A stretch of DNA of 64,000 bases from Winslowiella toletana (GCF_017875465.1 NZ_JAGGMQ010000001.1:2046001-2110000); one strand, 5' to 3'; counted from the first letter of the stretch, positions 8,111-19,205 are shown. Notes: generated by a model not told the origin, from the sequence alone. Numbers and translations: made by a program.

Positions 8111-8776
8111 ATGATCTCTTTTACCCCGCGTCAGCGCACTTATGCGCTGGTCTGGCTGTCACTATTCCACCTGCTGGTGATCACTTCCAGTAACTATCTG
8201 GTACAACTGCCAATCTCGGTATTGGGTTTGCATACTACCTGGGGCGCGTTTAGCTTTCCGTTTATCTTCCTTGCCACCGATCTGACAGTTCGCATTTTTG
8301 GTGCTCCGCTGGCGCGTCGTATTATTCTGCTGGTGATGGTTCCGGCGCTGTTTATTTCCTATGCACTTTCGTCCCTCTGTTATCAGGGCGAGTGGCAGGG
8401 CTTCGCGGCGCTGCGCGAGGTAAATCTGTTTGTCGCCCGCATCGCCTGCGCCAGCTTTATGGCCTATGCTTTAGGGCAAATCCTTGATGTGCATGTGTTC
8501 AACCGCCTGCGCCGCAACGCCCGCTGGTGGATTGCACCGGCAGCAGCGATGTTCCTTGGCAATATCAGCGATACCCTCGCCTTCTTCTTTATTGCCTTCT
8601 ACAAAAGCACCGATCCGTTTATGGCGCAGAACTGGATGGAGATCGCGCTGGTGGATTACAGCTTCAAGGTGCTGATCTGCATGATCTTCTTCCTGCCTGC
8701 TTATGGCGTATTGCTGAACGCCGCGCTGAAACGTCTGGCGGAACGCAGTAATAAAGCTGAACTGAATTTCGGATAA
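8111..8776 (+). CDS. yhhQ: Queuosine precursor transporter YhhQ
   Basis: Inner-membrane importer of 7-cyano/7-aminomethyl-7-deazaguanine for queuosine synthesis (COG1738). The product is 221 aa with about six helices and is near-identical to E. coli YhhQ over FHLLVITSSNYLVQLP, FSFPFIFLATDLTVRIFGAP and MAYALGQILDVHVFNRL. The ATG at 8111 fits the family start and the AGG site at 8100-8102. The open frame reaches back to 8072, but that part covers the riboswitch candidate. Confidence 0.95.
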   Translation: MISFTPRQRTYALVWLSLFHLLVITSSNYLVQLPISVLGLHTTWGAFSFPFIFLATDLTVRIFGAPLARRIILLVMVPALFISYALSSLCYQGEWQGFAALREVNLFVARIACASFMAYALGQILDVHVFNRLRRNARWWIAPAAAMFLGNISDTLAFFFIAFYKSTDPFMAQNWMEIALVDYSFKVLICMIFFLPAYGVLLNAALKRLAERSNKAELNFG

Positions 8777-8901
8777 CACTGCTGCCGCGGTAGCCATTAA
8801 CAGCATATTCTGTGACAGTAAGCAGGTTGCTTTTACTGACTGATTTAGTTTGTATGTACCCTGAGCTGAAACTTAGTACGCGAATTAATAAAGGGATCCT
8901 G

Positions 8902-9459
8902 ATGCGTAACATGGCGAAATATGTAGGAATCGGTTTACTGGTAATGGGCCTGGCCGCCTGTGACGGTAAAGATGATAAAGCGGCAGCGGATGATAATGGC
9001 GTCAGCAGCAGCCAGTCGGCACAGACCGTTAATCTGATGGATGGCAAACTGAGCTTTACTCTGCCAGCAGGCATGTCCGATAAAAGCGGCAAGCTGGGCA
9101 CTCAGGCTAACAATATGCATGTTTATGCGGATGAATCGGGTCAGAAAGCGATTATCGTTATCGACGGTGATACGACCACTGAAGGGCTGGATGTGCTGTC
9201 AAAACGTCTGGAAGCGCAGCAGCGTAACCGCGATCCACAGTTGCAGGTGGTGACCAATAAATCCATCGAGCTGAAAGGCCAGCCGGCGCAACAGCTGGAT
9301 ACGGTGATCTCGGCGAACCACCAGTCATCATGGTCTTCGGTGATCCTGAGCAAAGTGGACGGCAAACTGCTGACCCTGCAAATTACCCTGCCAGCGGATA
9401 ACCAGCAGCAGGCGCAGACTGAAGCGGAAAATATTATTAAAGCCATTACGCTGAAATAG
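8902..9459 (+). CDS. dcrB: DcrB family lipoprotein (DUF1795)
   Basis: 185-aa exported protein. It has a signal peptide with lipobox LAAC (Cys about residue 18) and then a DcrB/DUF1795 domain with [17 protein letters not shown] and the C-terminal [12 protein letters not shown]. coli DcrB is needed for phage C1 and C6 adsorption and helps lipoprotein maturation. The ATG at 8902 gives a proper lipoprotein signal; the upstream open frame does not. In E. coli yhhS follows; here the inositol cluster intervenes. The EagR chaperone near 47.4 kb uses the same fold. Confidence 0.93.
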   Translation: MRNMAKYVGIGLLVMGLAACDGKDDKAAADDNGVSSSQSAQTVNLMDGKLSFTLPAGMSDKSGKLGTQANNMHVYADESGQKAIIVIDGDTTTEGLDVLSKRLEAQQRNRDPQLQVVTNKSIELKGQPAQQLDTVISANHQSSWSSVILSKVDGKLLTLQITLPADNQQQAQTEAENIIKAITLK

Positions 9460-9468
9460 CGCGGGTTA

Positions 9469-9578
9469 ACAGGCGGTGAGAACGCTGCCATAGCGTATCG
9501 TACAAATCATTGGCACGGGCGGCGAGAACGCCGCCCCTACGGATTATTTAGGGGAGCCGTTTTCGGCTCCCGCCCGCT
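9469..9578. repeat. Composite GC-rich palindromic repeat, copy b
   Basis: Holds GGCGGTGAGAACGCTGCC, GGGCGGCGAGAACGCCGCCC followed by CTACGGAT, and GGGGAGCCGTTTTCGGCTCCCG. The last arm can work as a terminator for dcrB and for convergent iolE. It marks the left junction between the core block and the inositol cluster. Confidence 0.8.
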
Positions 9579-9580
9579 GG

Positions 9581-10477
9581 TTACAAACCTGCCGTCTCAC
9601 GAATATATCTGCGGGCTTTCACCGCATACTCAAACGGGTTTGCCAGCGCCGGATCCTGCTCTGCTTCCACCACCATCCAGCCTTTATAGCCGTAATCGTC
9701 GAGGATTTTAAACACCGGTTTGAAATCGATCACCCCGTCACCCGGGACGGTAAAGGTGCCTTTTTTTACTCCATCAAGGAATGACAGCTTCTCACGACGC
9801 ACCTGCGCCACAATCTCATCGCGCACATCTTTTAAATGCACATGATTGATCCGTGGCAGATACTTCGTCAGCAGCGCCAGCATCTTCTCCTGCGAGCCTT
9901 CGGAGTAGTAAGCGTGGCCGGTATCGTACAGCAGGAACACATCGTTATTGGTCAGCGCCATAAAGCGATCCACTTCTTCCGTGGTCTGGATGCCGGTGCC
10001 CATATGATGATGCAGACAAACCTGCATTCCTTTCGCGGCGGCGATTTTTGCCAGTTCGTTATAGCCTTCCGCTGTCAGACGCCACTCTTCATCGCTGAAA
10101 TAAGGCTTCTCTTCCAGCACCGCCAGCGTGGTGCCCTGAATACTCTTGCTCTGCTCGGAACAGCCAATCACTCTGGCGCCCATCGCATGCAGGAAATTCA
10201 TATGATTGGTAAATTCATCGATGGTTTTAGCTTTGTCGCCCTGGGCGAAGAAAGTACTGAACCAGGCGTTACAGATCTGCAGACCACGAATATCCAGCAT
10301 CGGCTTCAGTACCGCCGGATCGCGCGGATATTTGCTGCCCACTTCACTGCCGGTAAAACCGGCCAGCGCCATTTCACTGACGATTTGCTGGAAAGTATTC
10401 TCTTTACCTAAATCAGGCATATCGTCGTTGGTCCAGCCAATCGGCGCGATTGCCAGCTTTACATTATCTTTATTCAT
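9581..10477 (-). CDS. iolE: Myo-inosose-2 dehydratase IolE
   Basis: 298-aa xylose-isomerase-like TIM barrel that dehydrates 2-keto-myo-inositol to 3D-(3,5/4)-trihydroxycyclohexane-1,2-dione, the second step of inositol breakdown. The start [20 protein letters not shown], the [14 protein letters not shown] metal region, the [11 protein letters not shown] segment and HVHLKDVR are family features. It is last in the iolD-iolG-iolH-iolE minus-strand run. A single palindromic repeat separates it from the gene before it. Confidence 0.95.
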   Translation of the reverse strand: MNKDNVKLAIAPIGWTNDDMPDLGKENTFQQIVSEMALAGFTGSEVGSKYPRDPAVLKPMLDIRGLQICNAWFSTFFAQGDKAKTIDEFTNHMNFLHAMGARVIGCSEQSKSIQGTTLAVLEEKPYFSDEEWRLTAEGYNELAKIAAAKGMQVCLHHHMGTGIQTTEEVDRFMALTNNDVFLLYDTGHAYYSEGSQEKMLALLTKYLPRINHVHLKDVRDEIVAQVRREKLSFLDGVKKGTFTVPGDGVIDFKPVFKILDDYGYKGWMVVEAEQDPALANPFEYAVKARRYIRETAGL

Positions 10478-10489
10478 CGCAATCTCTCC

Positions 10490-10516
10490 ACGGGCGGCGA
10501 GAACGCCGCCCCTACG
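10490..10516. repeat. Single palindromic repeat arm, copy c, inside the iol operon
   Basis: CGGGCGGCGAGAACGCCGCCC plus CTACGGAT between the iolH-like and iolE genes. It is the same unit as in the intergenic copies near 9.5 kb and 24.4 kb and could tune the ratio of the two genes by mRNA processing. Confidence 0.75.
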
Positions 10517-10525
10517 GATACGGTT

Positions 10526-11410
10526 TTATTTACTCAGCAATTCGCGCTCAATCAGTTCGCGCGTTTCCACTGCCTGAAATTTCATTTTTTCCGGATAACC
10601 AAACAGCGAAGATGCAATGATCGATTCGCCGCCAACTTTGTAATGACGGTTGGCAAAATTCATCTCACGCAGCGTCCTGAACAGTGTCGGGAAATCGACT
10701 TCCCCTTCACCCACCCCCACATGCTGGTGAATGGTGGCATCCACGCCCGGTGGATTGACGATATAGCGACAATGTTTGGTGTGGTTCATGGTATCGGCAA
10801 TCAGCACGTGCGACAGATCCTCACCAGCGTACTCCAGCATGGTCTTCACATCGCCCTTCCCTTTGTCGTAGAAGAAGGTATGCGGCACGCTGTACAGGTA
10901 TTTCACATTTTCACTGCGAAATGACTTCACCAGATCGGCGGTTTCGTTGCTCTCTTCGCAGAAATCCCACGGATGTGACTGAATTTCGACGCGGATGCCT
11001 TCACGTTCGATAATCGGCAGCAACTCTTCCATTGAGCGATAGAACATCTCTTCACAGATTTCCGGCTCGTTTGGCGTTCCGGACAGTTCGGTGTTAATCA
11101 CCGATACACCCATCTCAACCGCAATCTCAATCATCCGCTTCCAGTTTCTGACCGCCGCCTGACGACGCGCCTCATCCGGACCCGACCAGCGATACACCAC
11201 GATAAATGAAGAGATCTCCACCCCCGTCGCCTTCAGCGCGCTTTTGTACTCCGTCACAATCTCGCGGCTGGCTCGCGGATGCTTATAGAACGGGTTTATC
11301 TGCGGATGGGGCGACTGTTCAATATATTTGTAGCCCCAGTCCGCGACCTGGTGAACCATTTTGGTGATGCCCAAATCTTTAATGACATCAACATCAAAAG
11401 CGATTTTCAT
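10526..11410 (-). CDS. iolH: Inositol-cluster TIM-barrel protein, IolH-like
   Basis: 294-aa sugar phosphate isomerase/epimerase-like barrel. Its sequence (MKIAFDVDVIKDLGITKMVH, SPHPQINPFYKHPRASRE, IADTMNHTKHCRYIVNPPG) follows IolH of Bacillus and other inositol operons closely. The exact reaction of IolH is not established. Metal-ligand-like residues are seen in VINTELSG, EIQSHPWD and HQHVGVGEGEVDF. The start at 11410 has GGAGAG just upstream; the open frame running to 11611 overlaps iolG in another frame and is not used. Confidence 0.85.
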   Translation of the reverse strand: MKIAFDVDVIKDLGITKMVHQVADWGYKYIEQSPHPQINPFYKHPRASREIVTEYKSALKATGVEISSFIVVYRWSGPDEARRQAAVRNWKRMIEIAVEMGVSVINTELSGTPNEPEICEEMFYRSMEELLPIIEREGIRVEIQSHPWDFCEESNETADLVKSFRSENVKYLYSVPHTFFYDKGKGDVKTMLEYAGEDLSHVLIADTMNHTKHCRYIVNPPGVDATIHQHVGVGEGEVDFPTLFRTLREMNFANRHYKVGGESIIASSLFGYPEKMKFQAVETRELIERELLSK

Positions 11411-11426
11411 CAGTCTCTCCGTGGAT

Positions 11427-12473
<1,047 letters not shown>

Positions 12474-12483
12474 TCAGTAATAA

Positions 12484-14424
12484 TTAGTATTTGCGCGCCT
12501 GATCGAGATGTTCATCCAGCATTCTGGCGACGGCATCAACGCGTTCAGAGGTGGAAACCCGCGCACCGCCGACATGCCACCAGCTGAAGTATTTGTGCAC
12601 CATGGTTTTCGGCAGCACTTTGATATCAATCAGCGTTGAAACCGTCTGCTTACGGGCATCTTCTAATGCCTCTTTCAGCTGCGACAGCGTCGTTACGCGA
12701 TAGGTTTTACAGCCGTAACCTGCGGCAATCGCGGCGAAATCAACCGGCACAAAGCCACCGTCCAGTTTGCCGCCTTCGGCATTACGGAAGCGGAACTCGG
12801 TGGTAAAGCTGTCCATCCCGTGTTCCATCTGCAGATTGTTAATACAGCCGTTAGTCATATTGTCGAACAGCACCACGTTGATCTTGGCGCCTTCCTGGAT
12901 TGAGGTCACCAGCTCGGAATGCAGCATCATAAATGAGCCGTCACCCACCAGCGTATAGACCTCACGATGAGGCTCAGCCAGCTTGACGCCCAGTGATGCG
13001 CTGACCTCATAACCCATACAGGAGTAGCCATACTCCACGTGATAGCTGTTGTAATCCCTGGTGCGCCAGACACGCTGCAAATCACCGGGCAGGCTGCCTG
13101 CGGCGGCGACAATCACTGAATTCTTTGGGAGCTGCTCGTTAAGCGTGCCGAGCACGCTGCTCTGCGTCAGGAAGGAGCTGGTCAGACGATTAAATTCGGC
13201 AAACAGCGCTTCGCGATCGATATGGTCGGCAATCTCCGGAATAAAATCAGCGCCGCTGTAGGCCACCTGATAGACGCGCTGCGTCTCTTTCAGCAACTTA
13301 CTCTGCGCCTGCTCAATCTGCTCACCCCAGCCGCTGCTGAAACCCTGTTCGGCCAGACGGCTGTCCAGCGCGGTCAGCGCCTCGCGCGCATCGGCCACCA
13401 GCTGCACGCCATCCAGCTTGTAGCTGTCGAAGCTGCTGACGTTGATATTCAGGAAACTGACATCCGGATTCTGGAAGATCCATTTGGAAGCGGTGGTAAA
13501 GTCGGTGTAACGGGTGCCGACGCCAATCACCAGATCGGCCTCTTTCGCCAGCAGGTTCGCCGCCAGACAGCCGGTTTCACCGACGCCGCCAATATTAAGC
13601 GGATGATCGGAGACGATAGTGCCTTTACCGGCCTGGGTTTCGGCAAACGGAATCTGGTGCCGTTCGGCGAACTGGCGCAGTGCTTCTCCAGCTTCGGAGT
13701 ACTTCACCCCGCCCCCGCAGACGATCAGCGGTTTACGTTTACCCGCCAGCAGCTTCAGCGCGTCATCCAGCTGCGCAGCGGTCGGCAGACGGCGATCCAG
13801 ACGATGCACGCGTTTCTGGAAGAAATACTCCGGGAAATCCCAGGCTTCACCCTGCACATCCTGCGGCAGCGACAGCGTCACCGCACCGGTTTCCGCCGGA
13901 TCCGTCAGCACGCGCATCGCATTAATACAGGCGGTCATCAGCTGTTCAGGACGGTTAATACGGTCCCAGTATTTACTGACCGCGCGGAACGCATCGTTGG
14001 TGCTGATGCTGAGGTCGTGACTCTGCTCAATCTGCTGCAACACCGGATCGGGCTGACGGGTGGCAAACACATCGCCTGGCAGCAGCAGTAGCGGGATGCG
14101 GTTAGCGGTGGCGGTACCGGCGGCGGTAATCATATTGGCCGCGCCAGGGCCGACGGAGGAGCTACAGGCGATAATTTCGCGGCGCAACTTCTGTTTGGCG
14201 TAGCCAATCGCCGCATGCGCCATGCCCTGTTCGTTGCGCCCCTGCAGCACCACCAGATCGCCGCGATCCTGCTCCAGAGCCTGCCCAAGGCCAAGCACAT
14301 TGCCGTGGCCGAAGATGGCAAAGATCCCTTTTACAAACTTGGTTTCTGTTCCGTCGACAGACAGATACTGATTATCGAGAAATCTGACCAGCGCCTGTGC
14401 CGTGGTTAATCTAATCTTGCCCAT
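12484..14424 (-). CDS. iolD: 3D-(3,5/4)-trihydroxycyclohexane-1,2-dione hydrolase IolD
   Basis: 646-aa ThDP-dependent enzyme that opens the ring dione to 5-deoxy-glucuronate. [20 protein letters not shown] is the usual family start. The ThDP motif [15 protein letters not shown]...MTNGCINN and the catalytic Glu region ([16 protein letters not shown]) are visible. The ATG at 14424 has AAGGATGAG upstream; the longer frame to 14568 adds residues not seen in the family. First gene of the minus-strand iolD-G-H-E operon, divergent from iolC. Confidence 0.95.
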   Translation of the reverse strand: MGKIRLTTAQALVRFLDNQYLSVDGTETKFVKGIFAIFGHGNVLGLGQALEQDRGDLVVLQGRNEQGMAHAAIGYAKQKLRREIIACSSSVGPGAANMITAAGTATANRIPLLLLPGDVFATRQPDPVLQQIEQSHDLSISTNDAFRAVSKYWDRINRPEQLMTACINAMRVLTDPAETGAVTLSLPQDVQGEAWDFPEYFFQKRVHRLDRRLPTAAQLDDALKLLAGKRKPLIVCGGGVKYSEAGEALRQFAERHQIPFAETQAGKGTIVSDHPLNIGGVGETGCLAANLLAKEADLVIGVGTRYTDFTTASKWIFQNPDVSFLNINVSSFDSYKLDGVQLVADAREALTALDSRLAEQGFSSGWGEQIEQAQSKLLKETQRVYQVAYSGADFIPEIADHIDREALFAEFNRLTSSFLTQSSVLGTLNEQLPKNSVIVAAAGSLPGDLQRVWRTRDYNSYHVEYGYSCMGYEVSASLGVKLAEPHREVYTLVGDGSFMMLHSELVTSIQEGAKINVVLFDNMTNGCINNLQMEHGMDSFTTEFRFRNAEGGKLDGGFVPVDFAAIAAGYGCKTYRVTTLSQLKEALEDARKQTVSTLIDIKVLPKTMVHKYFSWWHVGGARVSTSERVDAVARMLDEHLDQARKY

Positions 14425-14962
14425 GTGCTCATCCTTTACGTAAGGGTCGCCTGAAACAGACATGCCGCAGTGCGTATTTAAGGCCGTCGCTGACGTTAAC
14501 GAACAGGCGACAACTGATAAGTGAAACGTGAGGCGATTATAAACAAATATTTTTTCCACTAAACACAATTACAGAAAAAACATTTCATTTTGCGAGAGAG
14601 ATCAAATTCTGCCGTTTACGGGGGTTTACCCGGCGCTGTCACCACCCTGAACTGAAACATTCGGCCACCCTTGCTCTGCAAAAGGAAATTTCATTTCACT
14701 TCAATAGCTTCGCTGCACGACCAGTCGCGAGTTGCGACAGCGCTCACAGCTTTTGCCGCGCCTCGCGTCAGTGATAAAACCCTCACCAAAGGCAGCAGAT
14801 CGCCAGAGTTTTATCTATCTCACAATTTTGGGGTGAAGATTTCATTTCATATTGAATTTGGAATTTTTATTCCTCATACTGCCAGACATGTTAAATCGGT
14901 TCGATCGGCTTTACCCGGAGAAGCCTGGCAGAGTCTGCTTATCACAGAAGGAAATCACAGGT
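14425..14962. promoter_or_regulatory. iolD/iolC divergent control region
   Basis: 538 bp without a credible gene between divergent iolD and iolC. It contains three copies of an ATTTCATTT word (14582, 14688, 14839), the reverse complement of GAAATGAAA. Related GAAATAAA words occur upstream of iolR, iolA and iolI. These are candidate IolR operators. The ORFs predicted across this region have no family features. Confidence 0.5.
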
Positions 14963-16882
14963 ATGACTACACAACAGAAGCGGCTTGATGTGATTTGTAT
15001 CGGACGCATCGCCGTTGACTTTTATGGCCAGCAAATCGGTGCGCGGCTGGAAGATACCAATACATTTTCGAAATATCTTGGCGGCTCGTCCGGTAACGTG
15101 GCTTATGGCACCGCGATTCAGGGGCTGAAATCCGCCATGCTGGCGCGTGTAGGTGATGAGCATAACGGTCGCTTCCTGCGTGAAGAGCTGCAACGTGTGG
15201 GTGTCGATACGCAATCTCTGATTACCGACGAGTCGCGTCTGACCGGCATGGTGATTCTGGGTATTAAGGATGAAGATACCTTTCCGCTGATCTTCTACCG
15301 TGAAAACTGCGCCGATATGGGTCTGATCCCGGAGGATATCCATGAAGAGTATATTGCCTCCTCGCGTGCAGTAGCGGTCACCGGCACCCATCTTTCTCAT
15401 CCGGATACCCGCGCGGCGGTGCTGAAAGCGCTGGATATCGCCCGTCGCCATGGCCTGCGCACCGCGCTGGATATCGATTATCGTCCGGTATTGTGGGGGC
15501 TGACTTCACTTGGTGATGGTGAAACCCGCTTTATCGAGTCCGGGCACGTCACCCGACAGTTGCAGGAAGTGCTGCACTACTTCGATCTGGTGGTCGGTAC
15601 CGAAGAAGAGTTTCATATTGCCGGTGGCAGCACCGATACGCTGACCGCGCTAAAAAATGTGCGTCAGGCTACCGGCGCGACGCTGGTCTGTAAACGCGGG
15701 CCGCTGGGTTGTGTGGTGTTTGAAGGCGCAATCCCGGACAGCTGGGAAGCGACCCGGCTGCAAAGCGGCGTGCGCGTTGACGTGCTGAATGTACTGGGGG
15801 CGGGCGATGCCTTTATGTCCGGCCTGCTGCGCGGCTGGTTAAATGATGAAGGCTGGGAGCAGGCGTGTCGCTACGCCAATGCCTGCGGCGCGCTGGTGGT
15901 ATCGCGCCACGGCTGTGCGCCGGCGATGCCGACCAAAGAGGAGCTGGATGACTTCCTCGCCCGTGATAACGATGTTAAACGGCCGGATCTGGATGCGCGC
16001 CTCAACCATCTGCATCGCGTCACCACGCGTAAGCAGCAGTGGCAGGAACTGAATGTCTTCGCCTTTGACCACCGCAAGCAGCTGGCCGATATGGCGCGCG
16101 AAGCCGGGGTAGATGAAGCGCGCATTCCGGTGCTGAAAACGCTGCTGTTAAAAGGCGCGCAGGAAGCGGCGGCGGAAGCCGGTCTGGAAAACCGCAGCGG
16201 CATCCTCGCCGATACCACTTATGGTCAGAAAGCGCTGAACGCCATCACTGGTAAAGGCTGGTGGATTGGCCGGCCGATTGAACTGCCGAGTTCACGTCCG
16301 CTACGTCTGGAACATGGCAATATTGGCTCACAGCTGATCGACTGGCCGCAGGAACATGTGGTGAAATGCCTGGTGTTCTACCATCCGCATGACAGCGCCG
16401 AAATGCGTCAGCAGCAGGATGAACTGATCCTCGATGTCTGGCGCGGCTGTAACAAATCCGGTCATGAGCTGCTGCTGGAGGTGATTCTGCCGGAAAGCAA
16501 TCCTGATCATCAGGAGTCTTACTACCATCAGATGCTGACGCACTTCTACGGCCTGGGGATTCAGCCCGACTGGTGGAAACTGCCGCCGCTGTCACTGGCC
16601 AGCTGGCAGTCGATTGGTCAGCTGATCGAGCAGAATGACCCGCACTGTCGCGGGATCCTGCTGCTGGGACTGGATGCGCCGGAAGAGAAACTGAAAGCCG
16701 GTTTTGCCGCCGCGGCTCAGGCGCCATGGGTGAAAGGCTTTGCCGTCGGGCGTACCATTTTCGGTCAGCCGTCGCGCCAGTGGTTGCAGGGCGAGCTCGA
16801 CGATCGGGCGCTCATCGATCAGGTGAAAAGTAATTATCTGAAGCTGATTGGCTACTGGCGCGAAGCGCGTCCGGCGAAATAA
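14963..16882 (+). CDS. iolC: 5-dehydro-2-deoxygluconokinase fused to DUF2090 (IolC)
   Basis: 639-aa fusion. Residues about 10-325 are a PfkB-type sugar kinase (YLGGSSGNVAYG, catalytic LGAGDAFMSGLLRG) that phosphorylates 2-deoxy-5-keto-gluconate. Residues about 335-639 are DUF2090, thought to supply the aldolase step that yields dihydroxyacetone phosphate and malonate semialdehyde; no separate iolJ is seen here. The ATG at 14963 follows AAGGAA and the family start (KRLDVICIGRIAVD). Monocistronic on the plus strand, with a repeat downstream. Confidence 0.94.
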   Translation: MTTQQKRLDVICIGRIAVDFYGQQIGARLEDTNTFSKYLGGSSGNVAYGTAIQGLKSAMLARVGDEHNGRFLREELQRVGVDTQSLITDESRLTGMVILGIKDEDTFPLIFYRENCADMGLIPEDIHEEYIASSRAVAVTGTHLSHPDTRAAVLKALDIARRHGLRTALDIDYRPVLWGLTSLGDGETRFIESGHVTRQLQEVLHYFDLVVGTEEEFHIAGGSTDTLTALKNVRQATGATLVCKRGPLGCVVFEGAIPDSWEATRLQSGVRVDVLNVLGAGDAFMSGLLRGWLNDEGWEQACRYANACGALVVSRHGCAPAMPTKEELDDFLARDNDVKRPDLDARLNHLHRVTTRKQQWQELNVFAFDHRKQLADMAREAGVDEARIPVLKTLLLKGAQEAAAEAGLENRSGILADTTYGQKALNAITGKGWWIGRPIELPSSRPLRLEHGNIGSQLIDWPQEHVVKCLVFYHPHDSAEMRQQQDELILDVWRGCNKSGHELLLEVILPESNPDHQESYYHQMLTHFYGLGIQPDWWKLPPLSLASWQSIGQLIEQNDPHCRGILLLGLDAPEEKLKAGFAAAAQAPWVKGFAVGRTIFGQPSRQWLQGELDDRALIDQVKSNYLKLIGYWREARPAK

Positions 16883-16898
16883 GTATTCGCTTTCAACA

Positions 16899-17008
16899 CC
16901 GGCGGCGATAACGCCGCCATCCTGGCCGGGACAAATCCGCAACACGGGCGGCGATAACGCCGCCCCTACATTATTGTAGGGGAGCCGTTATCGGCTTCCG
17001 TTTCAAAG
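16899..17008. repeat. Composite GC-rich palindromic repeat, copy d
   Basis: Contains GGCGGCGATAACGCCGCC, GGGCGGCGATAACGCCGCCC with CTACATT, and GTAGGGGAGCCGTTATCGGC. The inner tetranucleotide is ATAA in every arm here, while other copies use AAAA or AGAA. This suggests local homogenisation of the arms. It lies between iolC and iolR. Confidence 0.78.
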
Positions 17009-17070
17009 GCTCGCCCCCCCTTCCTGATAAGATTTCGGTCCACTTTATGTGAGGTGATTCATATTGCGAT

Positions 17071-17078
17071 GAAATAAA
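17071..17078 (+). promoter_or_regulatory. Candidate IolR half-site upstream of iolR
   Basis: GAAATAAA lies about 93 bp before the iolR start, with a second TGAAATTTTC at about 17100. It shares the GAAATRAA word with the other iol control regions, so autoregulation is plausible. This is inference from motif sharing only. Confidence 0.35.
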
Positions 17079-17170
17079 GTCGGCAATATCCGCCATCAAG
17101 TGAAATTTTCCATCCATCTGATAGAATATCGCTCAGCAAAACGCCAATTATTTTTTAGTGAGCCGAAGTA

Positions 17171-18016
17171 ATGACTAATAACCCGACCCAACTTTCCTTG
17201 TTACAGGACGACATTCGCCGTCGCTACGATACGCTCAGCAAGCGCCTGAAGCAGGTGGCTCGCTATATTCTGGATAACAGCAACAGCATCGCGTTCGATA
17301 CCGTCGCGTCGATTGCCCAGCAGGCCGATGTACCGCCTTCAACTCTGATTCGTTTCTCTAATGCCTTTGGCTTTAGCGGTTTTAACGAAATGAAACAGGT
17401 TTTCCGTCAGCATCTGATGGAAGAGACGGTGAACTACACCGAACGTGCGCGCCTGTTCCGTCAGACCGCCACCGATGAAAGCGCCTCCGCTCCGGAAAAT
17501 CCGGCGGAGATCCTGAATGTATTTACCATGGTGAACTCACAAGCATTGCAGCAGCTGGCGATGCAGACTAACCCGGAGCAGCTGGACAAAGCAGTGCAAA
17601 TGCTGGGTGAAGCGGAAAATATCTATGTTATCGGTCTGCGCCGCTCGTTTAGCGTCGCCTCCTATCTCACCTATGCGCTGCGCCATCTGGAGCGTCGTGC
17701 TTTTCTGATTGATGGCCTCGGCGGCATGTTTACCGAGCAGTTAAGCATGGTCAATCCCAAAGACGTGGTGATTGCGATCAGCTACTCACCTTATGCCCGT
17801 GAAGCGGTCGAGCTGGTGGAGCTGGGCGCCAGGCGCGGCGCGCATCTGATTGCCATCACTGACAGCCAGGTCAGCCCGCTGGCCGCCTTTAGCGACGTCT
17901 GCTTTGTGGTGCGTGAAGCGCAGGTTGATGGCTTCCGTTCACAGGTCGCATCATTGTGTCTGGCGCAGACCCTCGCGGTATCACTGGCGCTAAATAACGC
18001 AGAAAACACAAAATAA
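17171..18016 (+). CDS. iolR: MurR/RpiR family regulator, probable inositol repressor IolR
   Basis: 281-aa regulator. The N-terminal RpiR-type HTH (about residues 5-80, VASIAQQADVPPSTLIRFSNAFGFSGFNEMKQVFR) is followed by a SIS sugar-phosphate domain (about 125-260, ENIYVIGLRRSFSVASYLTYALR and VIAISYSPYAREAVEL). In Salmonella the RpiR-type IolR represses the iol genes and responds to a pathway intermediate. Its place inside the cluster supports the same role here. Confidence 0.88.
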   Translation: MTNNPTQLSLLQDDIRRRYDTLSKRLKQVARYILDNSNSIAFDTVASIAQQADVPPSTLIRFSNAFGFSGFNEMKQVFRQHLMEETVNYTERARLFRQTATDESASAPENPAEILNVFTMVNSQALQQLAMQTNPEQLDKAVQMLGEAENIYVIGLRRSFSVASYLTYALRHLERRAFLIDGLGGMFTEQLSMVNPKDVVIAISYSPYAREAVELVELGARRGAHLIAITDSQVSPLAAFSDVCFVVREAQVDGFRSQVASLCLAQTLAVSLALNNAENTK

Positions 18017-18124
18017 CGTAAAGAAACAGTTTCTTTCAGTTGCTATTTTGACTCTCTGTGCGCGGGGCGTACAACAGAAAAGGAAGTCTGAACCCTAATC
18101 ATCCGTTTCAGGAGGAAACGTAAA

Positions 18125-18322
18125 ATGAAACGTTCCATTAAGCCACTCTGCATGGTGGCTGCTTTTACGGTTATCACGATGGGAATATGCGCCCCGGCAT
18201 TTGCCTGCTACCGGCAACGCTCCGATTGTTACTACAACTGTATGCGCTTCCATAACTGGCAATGGTGGCAACGAATGGCTTGTGCTTTAGGTGGCCGCCA
18301 GCAATCGCCTTTCGCGGGTTAA
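18125..18322 (+). CDS. Small exported Cys/Trp-rich protein, unknown
   Basis: 65-aa protein with a clear Sec signal peptide (hydrophobic core about residues 9-24, APAFA cleavage near residue 27). The mature part is about 38 residues and rich in Cys, Tyr, Trp and Arg (ACYRQRSDCYYNCMRFHNWQ). AGGAGG about 8 nt before the ATG and a terminator right after the stop support a real gene. It lies between iolR and convergent iolB. I do not recognise the family; the four Cys of the mature part could form disulfides in the periplasm. Confidence 0.7.
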   Translation: MKRSIKPLCMVAAFTVITMGICAPAFACYRQRSDCYYNCMRFHNWQWWQRMACALGGRQQSPFAG

Positions 18323-18325
18323 AAA

Positions 18326-18350
18326 AAGGGAGCCACTGATGGCTCCCTTA
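18326..18350. terminator. Bidirectional terminator between the small exported gene and iolB
   Basis: AAGGGAGCC-ACTGAT-GGCTCCCTT with an A-run on the left and T-rich DNA on the right. It can stop transcription from both convergent genes. Confidence 0.85.
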
Positions 18351-18365
18351 TTGTTTATACACTAT

Positions 18366-19181
18366 TTATTTACGCGGATAGTCGTCACTATTTACCCAGG
18401 CATGATCCTTCTCCCAGCTAAATTTCCACAGGCGCACCGGCCCGGCCATCACGTTCAGATAGTAGTTATCATAACCGGCGATAGTGGCCACCGGATGATA
18501 ACCGCGCGGTACGGTGACCACATCACGGTTATAAGCCGCCATACACTCATCCAGCGAGCGGTCATCGGTATAAACACGCTGCATGGCGAAACCCTGCTCC
18601 GGGTTAAAGCGATGGTAGTAAGTCTCTTCGAGATAGGTCTCGTTCTCTGAGTTTTCCTGATCGTGCTTGTGGCTTGGATAAGAGCTGGTATCACCCTCAT
18701 TGGTATAGACTTCCACCACCAGCAGACTATCAGCCGGTTTATCGTCCGGCAGAATATTATGCACCAGGCGCTTATTGTGGCCCTTGCCGCGCTGCTCCAC
18801 CCCGACATCACCAGGAGCAATCAGGCGCGCAGGCAGTTTGCCGCCACCCGGCGCATTACAGACCGCCAGCTCCAGATCGGAATCGGCATAGACTTCCACT
18901 TTATCGTGGTGCGGTACATAGACCGAGTACGGCGGCGTGCGCTCAAACGGCGACATACGCTTGCCGATGCCGGGAAACTCGGCATGCAGGGTTTTAACCG
19001 ATGCCAGTCCGGCGACCAGCACCAGACACAGCTCTTTATCGCCACTTTCCAGACTCAGGGTTTGACCTTTTTTCAACTGATAAGCATCAAAGCCCACATA
19101 GCGCCATCCGGCGCTTTCCGGCGTAACATGCTGGATGCGACCACTGGCATCCGGTTGTTGATATTTGGCAAGCAAAGACAT
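18366..19181 (-). CDS. iolB: 5-deoxy-glucuronate isomerase IolB
   Basis: 271-aa bicupin that converts 5-deoxy-glucuronate to 2-deoxy-5-keto-gluconate. The cupin metal region (SSYPSHKHDQENSENETYLEE) carries the His/Glu ligands, and GYHPVATIAGYDNYYLNVMAG is the conserved C-terminal cupin segment. It starts 24 nt after iolA, giving an iolA-iolB operon on the minus strand. Confidence 0.95.
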   Translation of the reverse strand: MSLLAKYQQPDASGRIQHVTPESAGWRYVGFDAYQLKKGQTLSLESGDKELCLVLVAGLASVKTLHAEFPGIGKRMSPFERTPPYSVYVPHHDKVEVYADSDLELAVCNAPGGGKLPARLIAPGDVGVEQRGKGHNKRLVHNILPDDKPADSLLVVEVYTNEGDTSSYPSHKHDQENSENETYLEETYYHRFNPEQGFAMQRVYTDDRSLDECMAAYNRDVVTVPRGYHPVATIAGYDNYYLNVMAGPVRLWKFSWEKDHAWVNSDDYPRK

Positions 19182-19205
19182 CCTGCTTCTCCTGTAGTGG
19201 ATAAT

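Noticed and set aside
14671..14988. 105-codon ORF between iolD and iolC
   Set aside because: No domain, no good ribosome-binding site, and it overlaps the candidate regulatory words and the true iolC start.
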